27,515 nucleotides of DNA from Methanomicrobiales archaeon (GCA_012523385.1 JAAYIO010000030.1:1-27515), one strand, 5' to 3'; numbered from the stretch's first letter, positions 14,200 through 22,467 are shown. Numbers and translations: made by a program. The notes: generated by a model not told the origin, from the letters alone.

Positions 14200-14724
14200 A
14201 TGCACAATGAACGTACAGTTGAGATTCCTGCAGGTGTTACCGCAACAATGGATGGTGCAATAATCACCATTGAGGGGCCCAAAGGAAAACTCACCCGCAA
14301 TATGCGCTACCCAGGCATCGACGTCTCCTGCGATGGAGCGGTCTTTACCGTTTCAACAACATCTGAGCGCAAGAGAAAGGTCGCAATGATAGGAACCTAT
14401 GCAGCCCATGTCCGCAATATGTGCGGTGGGGTTACAGAAGGGTATGAATATAAGATGAAAGTGGTTTACAGTCACTTCCCAATCCAGCTCAAGAAGACCG
14501 ATAAAACTCTTGAGATTATCAATTTCCTTGGCGAGAAACAGCCTCGGATTGCACGGATTTCAGAGGGAGTGACCGTTTCAACCGGAAGCGACGAAGTCAC
14601 TCTCACCGGCATCGATAAAGAACTCGTAGGCACCACAGCAGCCCGTATTGAGCGGGCTACGCATGTGCGCAATCGTGATCCCCGTGTGTTCCAGGACGGA
14701 ATATACATCACACAGAAGGCGTGA
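14200..14724 (+). CDS. rpl6: 50S ribosomal protein L6 (uL6)
   Basis: The 174-aa protein, a duplicated L6 fold, sits near the factor-binding site of the 50S subunit. Landmarks are VEIPAGVTATMDGAIITIEG, PKGKLTRNMRYPG, the YEYKMKVVYSHFPIQLKKTD stretch and a C-terminal HVRNRDPRVFQDGIYITQKA. The length is typical for archaea. The upstream spacer of 10 bases carries GAGGTG. Confidence 0.96.
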   Translation: MHNERTVEIPAGVTATMDGAIITIEGPKGKLTRNMRYPGIDVSCDGAVFTVSTTSERKRKVAMIGTYAAHVRNMCGGVTEGYEYKMKVVYSHFPIQLKKTDKTLEIINFLGEKQPRIARISEGVTVSTGSDEVTLTGIDKELVGTTAARIERATHVRNRDPRVFQDGIYITQKA

Positions 14725-14729
14725 TTAGG

Positions 14730-15161
14730 ATGACTGACGAAAAGAAGAGACTTATTCGTATCCGCAACGGAAAGCGGGTGAGCTTTACACGCCAGTGCCT
14801 TTCCCAGAAGAAGAAGCTGGATGATGTATGGAGACGCCCTCGTGGTCTTCAGAGCAAACTGCGCAAGCAGATCCGTGCAAAGGGCCGTCTTCCAGGGCCA
14901 GGCTTTGGAAGCCCTGTTGCTATTCGTGGTCTCCACCCCAGTGGATACGAGGAAGTTCTCGTGTTCGCACCTGCAGATCTCGAGGGACTTAACCCTGAGA
15001 CACAGGCAATCCGTGTGGGAGCCACTGTTGGCAACAAGAAACGCGAAGTCATTCAGAACAAGGCACTTACGCTTGGTCTTAAGGTAATCAACCCGAAGGA
15101 TGCGTCCCGACATGTTGCAGAAGAACCTGAGACCGTAGAAGAGGTGGACTCCGATGAGTGA
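14730..15161 (+). CDS. rpl32e: 50S ribosomal protein L32e (eL32)
   Basis: An archaeal/eukaryotic ribosomal protein of 143 aa. The core reads SFTRQCLSQKKKLDDVWRRP, RGLQSKLRKQIRAKGRLPGP, GFGSPVAIRGLHPSGYEEVL. The C-terminus is acidic (EEPETVEEVDSDE). A GTG at 14721, overlapping the L6 stop, is an alternative start adding three residues; AAGG at 14716-14719 is better spaced for the ATG at 14730. It overlaps L19e by 8 bases. Confidence 0.94.
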   Translation: MTDEKKRLIRIRNGKRVSFTRQCLSQKKKLDDVWRRPRGLQSKLRKQIRAKGRLPGPGFGSPVAIRGLHPSGYEEVLVFAPADLEGLNPETQAIRVGATVGNKKREVIQNKALTLGLKVINPKDASRHVAEEPETVEEVDSDE

Positions 15162-15606
15162 CCTGAAAAATCAGCGCCGCCTTGCAGGATCTGTTCTCAA
15201 ATGCGGTGTTAACCGTGTCTGGCTGGACGCCGAACGCGAGACTGATATCGAAAACGCGATATCCCGTGAGGATATCCGCGGTCTTATTGAAGAAGGCGCT
15301 ATCCGTGCAAAGCCGGTACAAGGCATTAGCCGCGGCCGTGCACGTCTTCTTGCCGCAAAACGTTCTTATGGCCATTGTAGAGGTCATGGACGCAGGAAAG
15401 GATCTGCAGGTGCACGAACTCCGTCCAAACGTGCATGGATCAAAAAGATCCGTGCAATCCGGCGAGAACTCCGTGTACTGCGTGACGACGGTAGCATTGA
15501 CGTTACCCTCTACCGCAGAGTATACCGGAAGGCAGCAGGCGGTCAGTTCCGCAGTGTGGCACATATGAAAGCACAGCTTGAGCAGATTCAGGAGAGGATG
15601 AACTAA
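15154..15606 (+). CDS. rpl19e: 50S ribosomal protein L19e (eL19)
   Basis: A 150-aa, very basic, mostly helical protein absent from bacteria. It begins SDLKNQRRLAGSVLKCGVNR and contains VWLDAERETDIENAISREDI, ISRGRARLLAAKRSYGHCRG and HGRRKGSAGARTPSKRAWIK. It forms part of the 50S surface with contacts to the small subunit. It overlaps L32e upstream by 8 bases and L18 downstream by one base (TAATG). Confidence 0.96.
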   Translation: MSDLKNQRRLAGSVLKCGVNRVWLDAERETDIENAISREDIRGLIEEGAIRAKPVQGISRGRARLLAAKRSYGHCRGHGRRKGSAGARTPSKRAWIKKIRAIRRELRVLRDDGSIDVTLYRRVYRKAAGGQFRSVAHMKAQLEQIQERMN

Positions 15607-16133
15607 TGGCATCAGGACCACGGTACTTTGTTCCGTTTCGCAGGAGACATCAGGGCAAGACCGATTACTACGCCCGCATGCGGTATCTCCTCTCCGAGAA
15701 ACCGCGTATGGTCGTAAGAAAGACCAACCGGCAGACCATCATTCAGCTGGTAGAAGCAACGCTTGAGGGTGACCTGACACGTGTTGCAGCATACTCAAGT
15801 GAGCTGAAAGGATTCGGGTTTACCGGTGCAACCGGAAACACACCCGCAGCATATCTGACAGGTATGCTCTTTGCAGTGCGTGCACTGAATGCAGGCTATG
15901 ATGAAGCCATCCTCGACATCGGTTTGACTCGTTCAACCCCTGGAGGAAAGGTTTACGGTGCACTGAAGGGCGCCGTAGATGGCGGTCTGAATGTCCCACA
16001 CGGTGATTCGATTCTTCCGAGTGAGGACCGGCTGAAAGGCGCACACATTGCAGAATATGCACCTGAGCGTGCAGCTGACCTCGTTATGAATGTGGAACAG
16101 GCAGCAGAAGCAATCATGAAGGAGTTGAAGTAA
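15606..16133 (+). CDS. rpl18: 50S ribosomal protein L18 (uL18)
   Basis: The 175-aa protein binds 5S rRNA together with L5 in the central protuberance. Blocks include GPRYFVPFRRRHQGKTDYYA, RMRYLLSEKPRMVVRKTNRQ, AAYLTGMLFAVRALNAGYDE and ILDIGLTRSTPGGKVYGALK. The longer C-terminus is the archaeal/eukaryotic L5e-like form. S5 starts one base after the stop. Confidence 0.96.
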   Translation: MASGPRYFVPFRRRHQGKTDYYARMRYLLSEKPRMVVRKTNRQTIIQLVEATLEGDLTRVAAYSSELKGFGFTGATGNTPAAYLTGMLFAVRALNAGYDEAILDIGLTRSTPGGKVYGALKGAVDGGLNVPHGDSILPSEDRLKGAHIAEYAPERAADLVMNVEQAAEAIMKELK

Positions 16134-16134
16134 T

Positions 16135-16752
16135 ATGGCCTATGAACAGGAAGAATGGATTCCTATCACCGGCCTCGGAAAACAGGTTGCTGCTGGCGAG
16201 TTTACAAGCCTGAAAGAAGTGCTTGAAATTGGCAGACCTATCAAAGAATCAGGTATTGTCGATTATTTCCTCCCCGACCTTGAGGATGAAGTACTCGACA
16301 TCAACATGGTGCAGAGAATGACCGACAGTGGTCGTCGTGTTAAGTTCCGTGCAGTGGTCGTTGTGGGCAACCGTAACGGCTACATTGGATACGGACAGGC
16401 AAAGGACGCACAGGTCGGCAATGCAATCAAAAAAGCAATATCCAATGCAAAAATCAATATCATCGCGGTAAAACGCGGTTGCGGCAGCTGGGAATGCGGC
16501 TGCGGTGAAGGGCACTCTATTCCAATGCGTGTTGAAGGCAAGGCAAGCAGTGTGACCATCACATTGATTCCTGCACCTCAGGGCATCGGTCTTGTGACCG
16601 GTGACATTGGAAAGAAAGTTCTTGAACTGGCAGGCGTCACCGATATCTGGACATCCTCATTCGGGCAGACCCGCACCACCATTAACTTTGCAAAGGCTAC
16701 CTTTGAAGCATTGAAAAACTCCAATCTCATGAGAACAGGGGGGATCGAGTAA
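16135..16752 (+). CDS. rps5: 30S ribosomal protein S5 (uS5)
   Basis: The 205-aa protein functions in decoding accuracy and mRNA entry. An archaeal N-terminal extension (about 70 residues) is followed by the double-stranded RNA-binding domain: GRRVKFRAVVVVGNRNGYIG, YGQAKDAQVGNAIKKAISNA. The archaeal Cys-rich CGSWECGCGEGHSIPMRVEG follows, then the C-terminal ITLIPAPQGIGLVTGDIGKK. Its stop overlaps the L30 start (TAATG). Confidence 0.96.
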   Translation: MAYEQEEWIPITGLGKQVAAGEFTSLKEVLEIGRPIKESGIVDYFLPDLEDEVLDINMVQRMTDSGRRVKFRAVVVVGNRNGYIGYGQAKDAQVGNAIKKAISNAKINIIAVKRGCGSWECGCGEGHSIPMRVEGKASSVTITLIPAPQGIGLVTGDIGKKVLELAGVTDIWTSSFGQTRTTINFAKATFEALKNSNLMRTGGIE

Positions 16753-17213
16753 TGTATGTGGTAGTTCAGGTACGCGGTGTCGTAAATTGCAACAGGGAAA
16801 TTAAAGATACCCTAAAAATGCTCCGTCTTCACCACATCAACCACTGTGTCCTTATTCCCGACACCCCGGCATACCTCGGTATGATCCGGAAGGTTAAGGA
16901 TTACGTGGCGTATGGTGAGATTGACTCCGAAATACTCGGAACAATTCTTACCACCCGTGGCAGGCTGACGGGAAACCTTCGCCTGACCGATGAGTATGTA
17001 AAGGAGAACTCAAAGTTCGCGGACATCAAAGCGCTCGCAGCTGCAATCTGTGCAGGTGAAGCGTCAATGACTGATGTTCCGGAACTCAAGCCAGTACTCC
17101 GTCTCCACCCCCCACGCAAGGGATTCAAGTCCATTAAAAGGACCTTCCAGCAGGGCGGTGCACTCGGAAACTACGGAAGTGAAATTAATTCACTTCTTTA
17201 CAGGATGCGGTGA
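16752..17213 (+). CDS. rpl30: 50S ribosomal protein L30 (uL30)
   Basis: A 153-aa protein, the long archaeal/eukaryotic form (bacterial L30 is about 60 aa). It begins VVVQVRGVVNCNREIKDTLK and then MLRLHHINHCVLIPDTPAYL, the ferredoxin-like L30 fold. The archaeal C-terminal extension reads LRLHPPRKGFKSIKRTFQQG, GALGNYGSEINSLLYRMR. Its stop overlaps a GTG candidate start of L15. Confidence 0.95.
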   Translation: MYVVVQVRGVVNCNREIKDTLKMLRLHHINHCVLIPDTPAYLGMIRKVKDYVAYGEIDSEILGTILTTRGRLTGNLRLTDEYVKENSKFADIKALAAAICAGEASMTDVPELKPVLRLHPPRKGFKSIKRTFQQGGALGNYGSEINSLLYRMR

Positions 17214-17218
17214 AACAG

Positions 17219-17647
17219 ATGCCAGTAAACAAACGTTCAAAATACCGCGGATCAAGAACATGTGGCGGTGGGACAGCCAAGAACCGTCGTGGTGCAGGAA
17301 ACCGTGGTGGCAGAGGCCGTGCAGGTCACCGTGACCACCGGTTCACCCATTACCTCCTTCTCGATCAAGTCCACAACGGAAAACATGGGTTCTTTAATCC
17401 GAACCCATCATCCGCTGTTGAGGCGATTGACATCGGTCTTATCGACCAGATAGCCGATGCCCTTGTCGCATCCGGAGACGCTCTGATGGATGGGGACACC
17501 ATTGTTATCGACGCAAGCCAAATCGGTATTGATAAAATACTTGGAGGCGGACAAGTTACCAAGAAGATGAAAATCTCCGCTGTGTCATTTACTGACAGAG
17601 CCCGACAAAAGATTGAAGAGAACGGTGGCCAGGCACTGGACGCCTGA
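17219..17647 (+). CDS. rpl15: 50S ribosomal protein L15 (uL15)
   Basis: The ATG at 17219 gives 142 aa beginning PVNKRSKYRGSRTCGGGTAK after Met, with GGTGA (17209-17213) as a well-placed ribosome-binding site. A GTG at 17210 would add three residues. The Gly/Arg-rich N-terminal extension (NRRGAGNRGGRGRAGHRDHR) penetrates 23S rRNA. The globular C-terminal half contains the conserved KILGGGQVTKKMKISAVSFT. It is the last ribosomal protein gene of the run. Confidence 0.95.
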   Translation: MPVNKRSKYRGSRTCGGGTAKNRRGAGNRGGRGRAGHRDHRFTHYLLLDQVHNGKHGFFNPNPSSAVEAIDIGLIDQIADALVASGDALMDGDTIVIDASQIGIDKILGGGQVTKKMKISAVSFTDRARQKIEENGGQALDA

Positions 17648-17651
17648 TTCT

Positions 17652-17660
17652 CTTTTTTTC
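17652..17660 (+). terminator. Oligo-T tract between L15 and secY (possible partial terminator)
   Basis: Seven T (17653-17659) lie in the 26-bp gap between L15 and secY, an otherwise unusual gap in this tightly packed operon. In archaea such a tract can terminate a fraction of transcripts, which would lower expression of secY and the kinases relative to ribosomal proteins. It is read through if secY has no promoter of its own. Confidence 0.35.
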
Positions 17661-17673
17661 AGGGAATTCTACT

Positions 17674-19107
17674 ATGGGAGCGATGCTGGATCGATTAGAA
17701 CCTCTGCTTGCAGCGATGCCAGCAGTGAGAAGTCCGGAAGGGCATGTCCACTTTAAAAATAAGTTAATCTGGACTGCTGCTATTCTGATTTTGTATTTTG
17801 TACTGACCAATATTCCGGTTTTTGGGCTTGATCCTGGTTCACAGGATATTTTCTCGTTCTACCGTGCCCTTTTAGCCGGTGCGAGTGGCTCAATTGCCCA
17901 CCTGGGTATCGGACCGATAGTCACAGCATCCATCGTGCTTCAGCTCCTCAAGGGTGCTGATCTCTTAGGGTTGGATACATCAAGTGCACGTGGACAGGTC
18001 ATGTACATGGGGTTGCAGAAACTCCTGATATTTGTCATGATTGTGCTCGAGGCACTGCCGAATGTTATCGGTGGTTTCCTTTCTGCTGATCCGGCCATTG
18101 CAAATGCATTATTCGGCGGAAATCTCGGTATTGTGACGTTCATTATCTTCCTACAGATATGTATCGGTGGATTACTGATCTTCCTGATGGATGAGGTCGT
18201 TACAAAATGGGGAGTCGGCTCCGGCGTCGGTCTCTTTATTGTTGCGGGTGTTTCCCAGGGTCTTGTCAACGGATTTTTAAACTGGAATGCGGTTGAGGAC
18301 GCATACCCTATCGGGTTCTTCCCGCGGCTCTTTGCGGTTATCACGGATGGTGCGCCATTCCTTGAGTACTTCGGGACAGATATGCTTGCGTTGATCACGA
18401 CCATTGCGATATTCCTCGTGATTGTCTATGTTGAATCAACACGTATTGAAATTCCGCTTGCACACGCTTCTGTTCGTGGTGCTCGCGGACGTTTCCCCGT
18501 GAAACTGATCTACGCAAGTGTGCTGCCAATGATCCTTGTCCGTGTTCTGCAGGCAAACGTTCAGATGCTTGGTCTGTTCCTGAACAATCTTGGGATCACT
18601 ATCCTCGGAACGTTCCAGGGCAATACCCCGTTAAACGGTTTGATGTACTATCTCGCACCGATCAACGGTCCATCTGACTGGATGTGGTGGGCGTATGATG
18701 TCGGTCACCCGATCTGGCAGATCTTTACCCGCATGGGTCTTGACCTCATGGTGATGGTGGTCGGTGGTGCAATCTTCGCTCTCTTCTGGGTGAAGACTGC
18801 CGGTCTTGATTCCTCTCACGTTGCACGACAGATTCAGATGAGTGGTATGTCAATCCCTGGCTACCGGAGATCGGAACAGGTGCTGGTAAAGTATCTGGAC
18901 CGTTACATTCCCCGTGTCACCGTTATTGATGGGGTCTTTGTGGGTCTCCTCAGTGTGATTGCCAACTACTTTGGTGTCATCGGAATGGTTGGAGGAACTG
19001 GTCTCCTGCTGACAGTCAGTATTGTATACCGATTGTATGAAGAGATCGCAAGTGAACAGATCATGGAGATGTACCCGTTCATGCGCGGGTTCTTTGGCAA
19101 GGAGTGA
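17674..19107 (+). CDS. secY: Preprotein translocase subunit SecY
   Basis: A 477-aa membrane protein with about ten hydrophobic segments, forming the channel of the Sec61/SecYEbeta translocon. Features include the amphipathic N-terminus (MGAMLDRLEPLLAAMPAVRS), the first membrane helix near residues 30-50 (ILILYFVLTNIPVFGL), the plug-region neighbourhood (SIAHLGIGPIVTASIVLQLL, about 73-92) and the conserved IVYVESTRIEIPLAHASVRG segment (about 250-269). The C-terminal cytoplasmic residues read MYPFMRGFFGKE. The length is typical of archaea. AGGGA lies about 9 nt before the start. Co-transcription with ribosomal proteins is the ancestral arrangement. Confidence 0.97.
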   Translation: MGAMLDRLEPLLAAMPAVRSPEGHVHFKNKLIWTAAILILYFVLTNIPVFGLDPGSQDIFSFYRALLAGASGSIAHLGIGPIVTASIVLQLLKGADLLGLDTSSARGQVMYMGLQKLLIFVMIVLEALPNVIGGFLSADPAIANALFGGNLGIVTFIIFLQICIGGLLIFLMDEVVTKWGVGSGVGLFIVAGVSQGLVNGFLNWNAVEDAYPIGFFPRLFAVITDGAPFLEYFGTDMLALITTIAIFLVIVYVESTRIEIPLAHASVRGARGRFPVKLIYASVLPMILVRVLQANVQMLGLFLNNLGITILGTFQGNTPLNGLMYYLAPINGPSDWMWWAYDVGHPIWQIFTRMGLDLMVMVVGGAIFALFWVKTAGLDSSHVARQIQMSGMSIPGYRRSEQVLVKYLDRYIPRVTVIDGVFVGLLSVIANYFGVIGMVGGTGLLLTVSIVYRLYEEIASEQIMEMYPFMRGFFGKE

Positions 19108-19115
19108 AGGAGAGA

Positions 19116-19685
19116 ATGGGTAAAAAAGTAGTCATTACCGGGGTACCCGGCGTTGGTAAGACGACCGTAATTAATCAGACAATTTCTGAACTCGCATCTG
19201 AGGGTGTCGAGTATCAGAATGTCAATTTTGGCAGTTGCATGTTCGATGTAGCATCAAGTCAGGGTCTTGTAACGAGCCGTGATGATATCCGCAGACTCGA
19301 ACAGGCAACTCAGCGTGAATTGCAGCGGAATGCTGCTCAGTTTATTGCAAAGAGTGATGGCAACATCATCATCGATACACATTGTACGGTGAAGACCCCG
19401 AAGGGATATCTGGCGGGACTCCCTGAATGGGTGCTTAAAGAATTGATGCCTGATATTGTCGTTCTTGTTGAAACGGATGAAGACCAGATTCTGATGCGGC
19501 GGATGGCGGATGATACCCGTGTCCGCGATGCAGAAGGATACCGTGCTCTTTGTGAGCACCAGCAGTTTAACCGTGCAATGGCGGCCTCCTATGCAATGCT
19601 GACCGGATGTACGGTGAAAGTTGTGGTCAATGCTGATAATCTGCTCAATAATTCTGTTGCAGAACTCAAAACTATTCTGAGGTGA
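19116..19685 (+). CDS. adkA: Archaeal-type adenylate kinase
   Basis: AdkA catalyses ATP + AMP to 2 ADP. The 189-aa product starts GKKVVITGVPGVGKTTVINQ after Met, with the P-loop GVPGVGKTT (about residues 8-16). The rest follows the archaeal AdkA family, including DDIRRLEQATQRELQRNAAQ, IIIDTHCTVKTPKGYLAGLP and VETDEDQILMRRMADDTRVR. The ATG at 19116 has AAGGAGA just upstream and is preferred to a GTG at 19104 that overlaps the secY stop. It is distinct from bacterial Adk and trimeric in studied methanogens. Confidence 0.94.
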   Translation: MGKKVVITGVPGVGKTTVINQTISELASEGVEYQNVNFGSCMFDVASSQGLVTSRDDIRRLEQATQRELQRNAAQFIAKSDGNIIIDTHCTVKTPKGYLAGLPEWVLKELMPDIVVLVETDEDQILMRRMADDTRVRDAEGYRALCEHQQFNRAMAASYAMLTGCTVKVVVNADNLLNNSVAELKTILR

Positions 19686-20368
19686 GACGTATCTCAACAC
19701 CAGGCAAATCCGCAGGAAAAAAGGGCATGGGTGGTATGACCACCTTTTTCATTGTTATGCTGATTGCGATGGGGGCCTATTCAATTGCCCCTCTTCGTAA
19801 TGCGATCGGCTCTATAGCCGATCTTATATTTGGACCGATGGCAACGGCCATTGGTGTTACCGGCGATATGGGTAATCCCAGTCTCTGGGCTGTCCTTATC
19901 CTCATTCTTGCAGCGATCACCGGGTGTTATTCATCCCTTCTTCAGAAATATACGATAGACTATGAGAAGATGCAGGTTGTTCAGGCAAAGATGAAGGATT
20001 TCCAGAAAATTTACCGTGAAGCAACCCTTGCAGGCGATGAAAAGCGACTCAAGAAGCTCAATGACAAACGGGTACGGATGATGGAAGAGCAGATGGAGAT
20101 GTCGCAGGAGCAGTTTAAGCCGATGGGATGGATCCTGATTGTGACGGTTCCTATCTTTATCTGGATGCTCTGGACGTTTACCAATATGCAGGCAGCATTT
20201 GATGCCGGAATCATTGAAGTATTACCAACAATTACGTTCCCCTATATGGGTGAAGTGGCGCTCAATCAGATTGCATTCCTGCTTCCGGCATGGATTATCT
20301 GGTATATGATCTGTTCTCTCTGCATTTCACAGGTAATTCGTAAGGCCCTTAATATCGGAGGGCTCTGA
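19682..20368 (+). CDS. DUF106 / Oxa1-YidC-like membrane protein insertase
   Basis: A 228-aa membrane protein with an N-terminal hydrophobic segment (MTTFFIVMLIAMGAYSIAPL, about 19-38), a second at about 66-85 (SLWAVLILILAAITGCYSSL), and a long charged cytoplasmic coiled coil (about 90-145). Two C-terminal segments follow (WILIVTVPIFIWMLWTF; FLLPAWIIWYMICSLCISQV). This is the archaeal DUF106 layout, related to YidC/Oxa1/EMC3/TMCO1 insertases. Its place behind secY supports a membrane-protein biogenesis role. The start is GTG overlapping the adkA stop. Confidence 0.9.
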   Translation: MRRISTPGKSAGKKGMGGMTTFFIVMLIAMGAYSIAPLRNAIGSIADLIFGPMATAIGVTGDMGNPSLWAVLILILAAITGCYSSLLQKYTIDYEKMQVVQAKMKDFQKIYREATLAGDEKRLKKLNDKRVRMMEEQMEMSQEQFKPMGWILIVTVPIFIWMLWTFTNMQAAFDAGIIEVLPTITFPYMGEVALNQIAFLLPAWIIWYMICSLCISQVIRKALNIGGL

Positions 20369-20895
20369 TGCGAATCACGGTGAGTGGTCCGCCGGGGAGT
20401 GGAACAACATCCCTCTCCAAATATCTCGTGAATACCCATAATTATAGCCTGATATCTGCAGGCGAGGTTTTCCGCAGTCTTGCCGCAGAGCATAATATGA
20501 ATCTCTCCGAATTCGGACGGATGGCAGAAACGGATGAATCTGTCGATTTGATGATTGATACCCGTCAAAAGGAAATTGGCGAAGCACGCGACAATATCGT
20601 TATTGAAGGGCGTCTTGCCGGGCATATGATTGATACCGCAGATATTCGTATCTGGGTGGCGGCGTCAGTTGAATGCCGGTCTGTGCGCATTTCTGATCGC
20701 GAAGGGATTGATCAACAGACCGCAGTAGAACTCACGATTGAGCGTGAGAGCTGTGAGGCCGGCAGATACCTCAAATATTACAATATCGATATCAATGATC
20801 TCACGGTCTATGACCTCGTGATTAATTCTGAGGTGTGGGACGTGGCAGATATTGGTGCGATAGTTGATGCGGCAATTGCCGGTCTTAAGCGATAA
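20368..20895 (+). CDS. cmk: Archaeal (d)CMP kinase
   Basis: Phosphorylates CMP and dCMP with ATP in pyrimidine nucleotide synthesis. The 175-aa product begins RITVSGPPGSGTTSLSKYLV after Met, with P-loop GPPGSGTTS (about residues 7-15; Thr-Thr instead of Lys-Thr is the known archaeal Cmk pattern). It continues SLISAGEVFRSLAAEHNMNL, IVIEGRLAGHMIDTADIRIW, then the arginine-containing lid segment SVRISDREGIDQQTAVELTI. Its ATG overlaps the stop of the DUF106 gene. It is the last gene of the operon; the truB/cbf5 gene often found next in euryarchaea is not here. Confidence 0.93.
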   Translation: MRITVSGPPGSGTTSLSKYLVNTHNYSLISAGEVFRSLAAEHNMNLSEFGRMAETDESVDLMIDTRQKEIGEARDNIVIEGRLAGHMIDTADIRIWVAASVECRSVRISDREGIDQQTAVELTIERESCEAGRYLKYYNIDINDLTVYDLVINSEVWDVADIGAIVDAAIAGLKR

Positions 20896-20928
20896 TTCTT
20901 TTCTGTTTTTCTATTTTGATATTTTTCA
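20896..20928 (+). terminator. T-rich terminator region closing the ribosomal super-operon
   Basis: Directly after the cmk stop come several T tracts (TTCTTTTC, GTTTTTC, ATATTTTTC). Successive oligo-T runs are typical archaeal termination regions. A small inverted repeat, TTGCCA (20933-20938) with TGGCAA (20950-20955), lies behind it, in the gap before the convergent preA-like pseudogene. Confidence 0.6.
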
Positions 20929-21397
20929 GGGGTTGCCATCGAAGTATTTTGGCAATGGTATTTCCTGTTGTACCTGATTACATTGGTTCCGTATCCGTGA
21001 CAACGGACAGAGCTATCTCATTTGTCAGTGTTGGTATCATTCTTTTGTCTGCATCCGGGGACGCATGACGATGACGCCTCCTGAGCACACAAGGGAACAG
21101 AGTCCGCATCCGTCACAGGTGTCTTTATCAATTGTTACGTGACGTTCTATGACCGAGATCGCATGATATCCTCCATCCCGACATGCGATGACACAATGAC
21201 CGCAGGATATGCATTGTTCTGGGGATTCCCGATACGCATACCGGGACGAATCGCGAGAGAGTGATGCGTGAGTTCCAATACGGGGAAGTGCACGACATCT
21301 GAGTGCATTGGGATCAGGGATCTGCTTGTCTGCAAGATATCCCGAGTACCCGGTTGTCATGTCACGGATGATGCCAGCCCCGTTCCACATCACTGTG

Positions 21398-21435
21398 GTG
21401 CATATCTGAACCGCTTATGCGCCCACCGCGATGTA
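21398..21435. repeat. 38-bp direct repeat, copy 1 (within preA-like pseudogene)
   Basis: This copy matches the one at 21467-21504 at 35 of 38 positions. In gene sense it encodes YIAVGA-stop-AVQIC: the Ser codon TCA of the other copy is TAA here. It continues directly into the conserved rest of the gene, so it appears to be the original locus. Confidence 0.85.
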
Positions 21436-21466
21436 AATACATAGGTGATTAGATGAAACAATTGAA

Positions 21467-21504
21467 GTGCATACCTGAACCGCTGATGCGCCCACTGCGA
21501 TGTA
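21467..21504. repeat. 38-bp direct repeat, copy 2 (within preA-like pseudogene)
   Basis: In gene sense this copy encodes YIAVGASAVQVC and joins directly to the conserved upstream part of the gene. It is separated from copy 1 by 31 bp (21436-21466) that match neither flank, so the 69-bp addition is not a simple tandem duplication. Confidence 0.85.
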
Positions 21505-22467
21505 CTCGGCCGCGTCCTGCCACGAGGAAATTCCACCGATTCCCATGATCGGAACGGGCAGTTCCTGTGCAATCTGCGAGACCACCCGGAGCCCGATCGG
21601 TTTGATTGCAGGCCCTGAGTATCCCCCATATGTGCTACATCCCCCTACGGATGGAAGGGGTTCCAGCGTATCGAGATTAACACCCATGAGGCACTGAACG
21701 GAATTTATCGCAGAAAGAATGTCGGCCCCGCCCTCTGTTGCGGCCCGTGCAATCGGTATGATGTCGGTGACATTGGGGGTGAGTTTGACGATCAGTGGAA
21801 TTTCGACAACGCCACGCACCACATGGGTCAGTTCCCGGACAAGGTCTGCATGCTGTCCGATTGCAGCACCAACTCCCCGCTCGGGCATGCCGTGGGGACA
21901 GGAGAAATTTAGTTCAATGGCATCCGCCCCTGCGTTCTCTACTGCCACGGCAAGACTCTGCCATTATGCGGGATCAGGTGATGCCATGATGCTTTCAATC
22001 AGAACGCGGTCGGGGTATTCTTTTTTTATGGCGGCAATCTCATCTGTCCAGTACGACACCTTTCGTTTACTCAGGAGTTCGATATTCTCAAAGCCGAGAA
22101 GGTCGGCATCCTTTCCTTTCCATGCCGCAAAACGGGGTGAGACATCTGCTATCTCCATGGTGTCCGGGACAATGGTCTTCGTGACGGCACCTGCCCAGCC
22201 GAGCCGAAACGCATGACGAATTTGTCTGCCTGAGGCGGTCGGCGGGGCTGATGCGAGCAGGAACGGGTTATTGAGTGAAAGGGGGCCGATGGTGGTTTTA
22301 AGGGAGGGGTTAGTTTCTGGCATAGGGATTTTTCCTGATTAGATTTTCGCCGGGAATTGTTATGTAATATGGTATCGGATGCCATGTAAAAATTGCAGAA
22401 AAGGGGGTAATTGTGCTATTAGGGTATGGGTGAGGGAAAGGTGCCAGCAAACGGTCTGGCAGCCAAC

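Larger units (their letters stand above)
21037..22323 (-). pseudogene. preA: Broken preA-like dihydropyrimidine dehydrogenase subunit (DHOD-like barrel plus 2x[4Fe-4S])
   Basis: One continuous frame of 429 codons encodes a PreA-type protein. The N-terminal FMN-barrel part is PLSLNNPFLLASAPPTASGR to ESIMASPDPA (22323-21967). The central part runs WQSLAVAVENAGADAIELNF, SCPHGMPERGVGAAIGQHAD, GIGGISSWQDAAEYIAVGAS. The C-terminal ferredoxin part contains CISCGHCVIAC and CDGCGLCSLVC, two [4Fe-4S] motifs. It is interrupted in frame by TAA at 21964-21966 and by TAA at 21415-21417, and carries a 69-bp insertion between 38-bp repeats. Without the insertion it would be about 405 aa, normal for PreA. AGGAAA precedes the ATG at 22323. 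Intact PreA reduces uracil/thymine with NADH; this copy looks inactive. A dihydroorotate dehydrogenase relative is an alternative origin. Confidence 0.85.

Noticed and set aside
14472..15113. 213-aa open frame on the minus strand across L6 and L32e
   Set aside because: It lies opposite two clear ribosomal protein genes; its composition looks like an antisense shadow with no known motif.
21398..21504. CRISPR-like repeat pair
   Set aside because: Only two 38-bp copies exist, they encode a conserved protein segment, and there is no further repeat or cas gene.
21415..21948. Separate 177-aa protein within the preA-like locus
   Set aside because: It is the middle part of one continuous frame; its start lies inside conserved barrel sequence and its end is a premature TAA.
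21964..21966. Recoded (pyrrolysine) codon in the preA-like gene
   Set aside because: Both internal stops are TAA, not TAG, and the gene also carries an insertion; decay is simpler.
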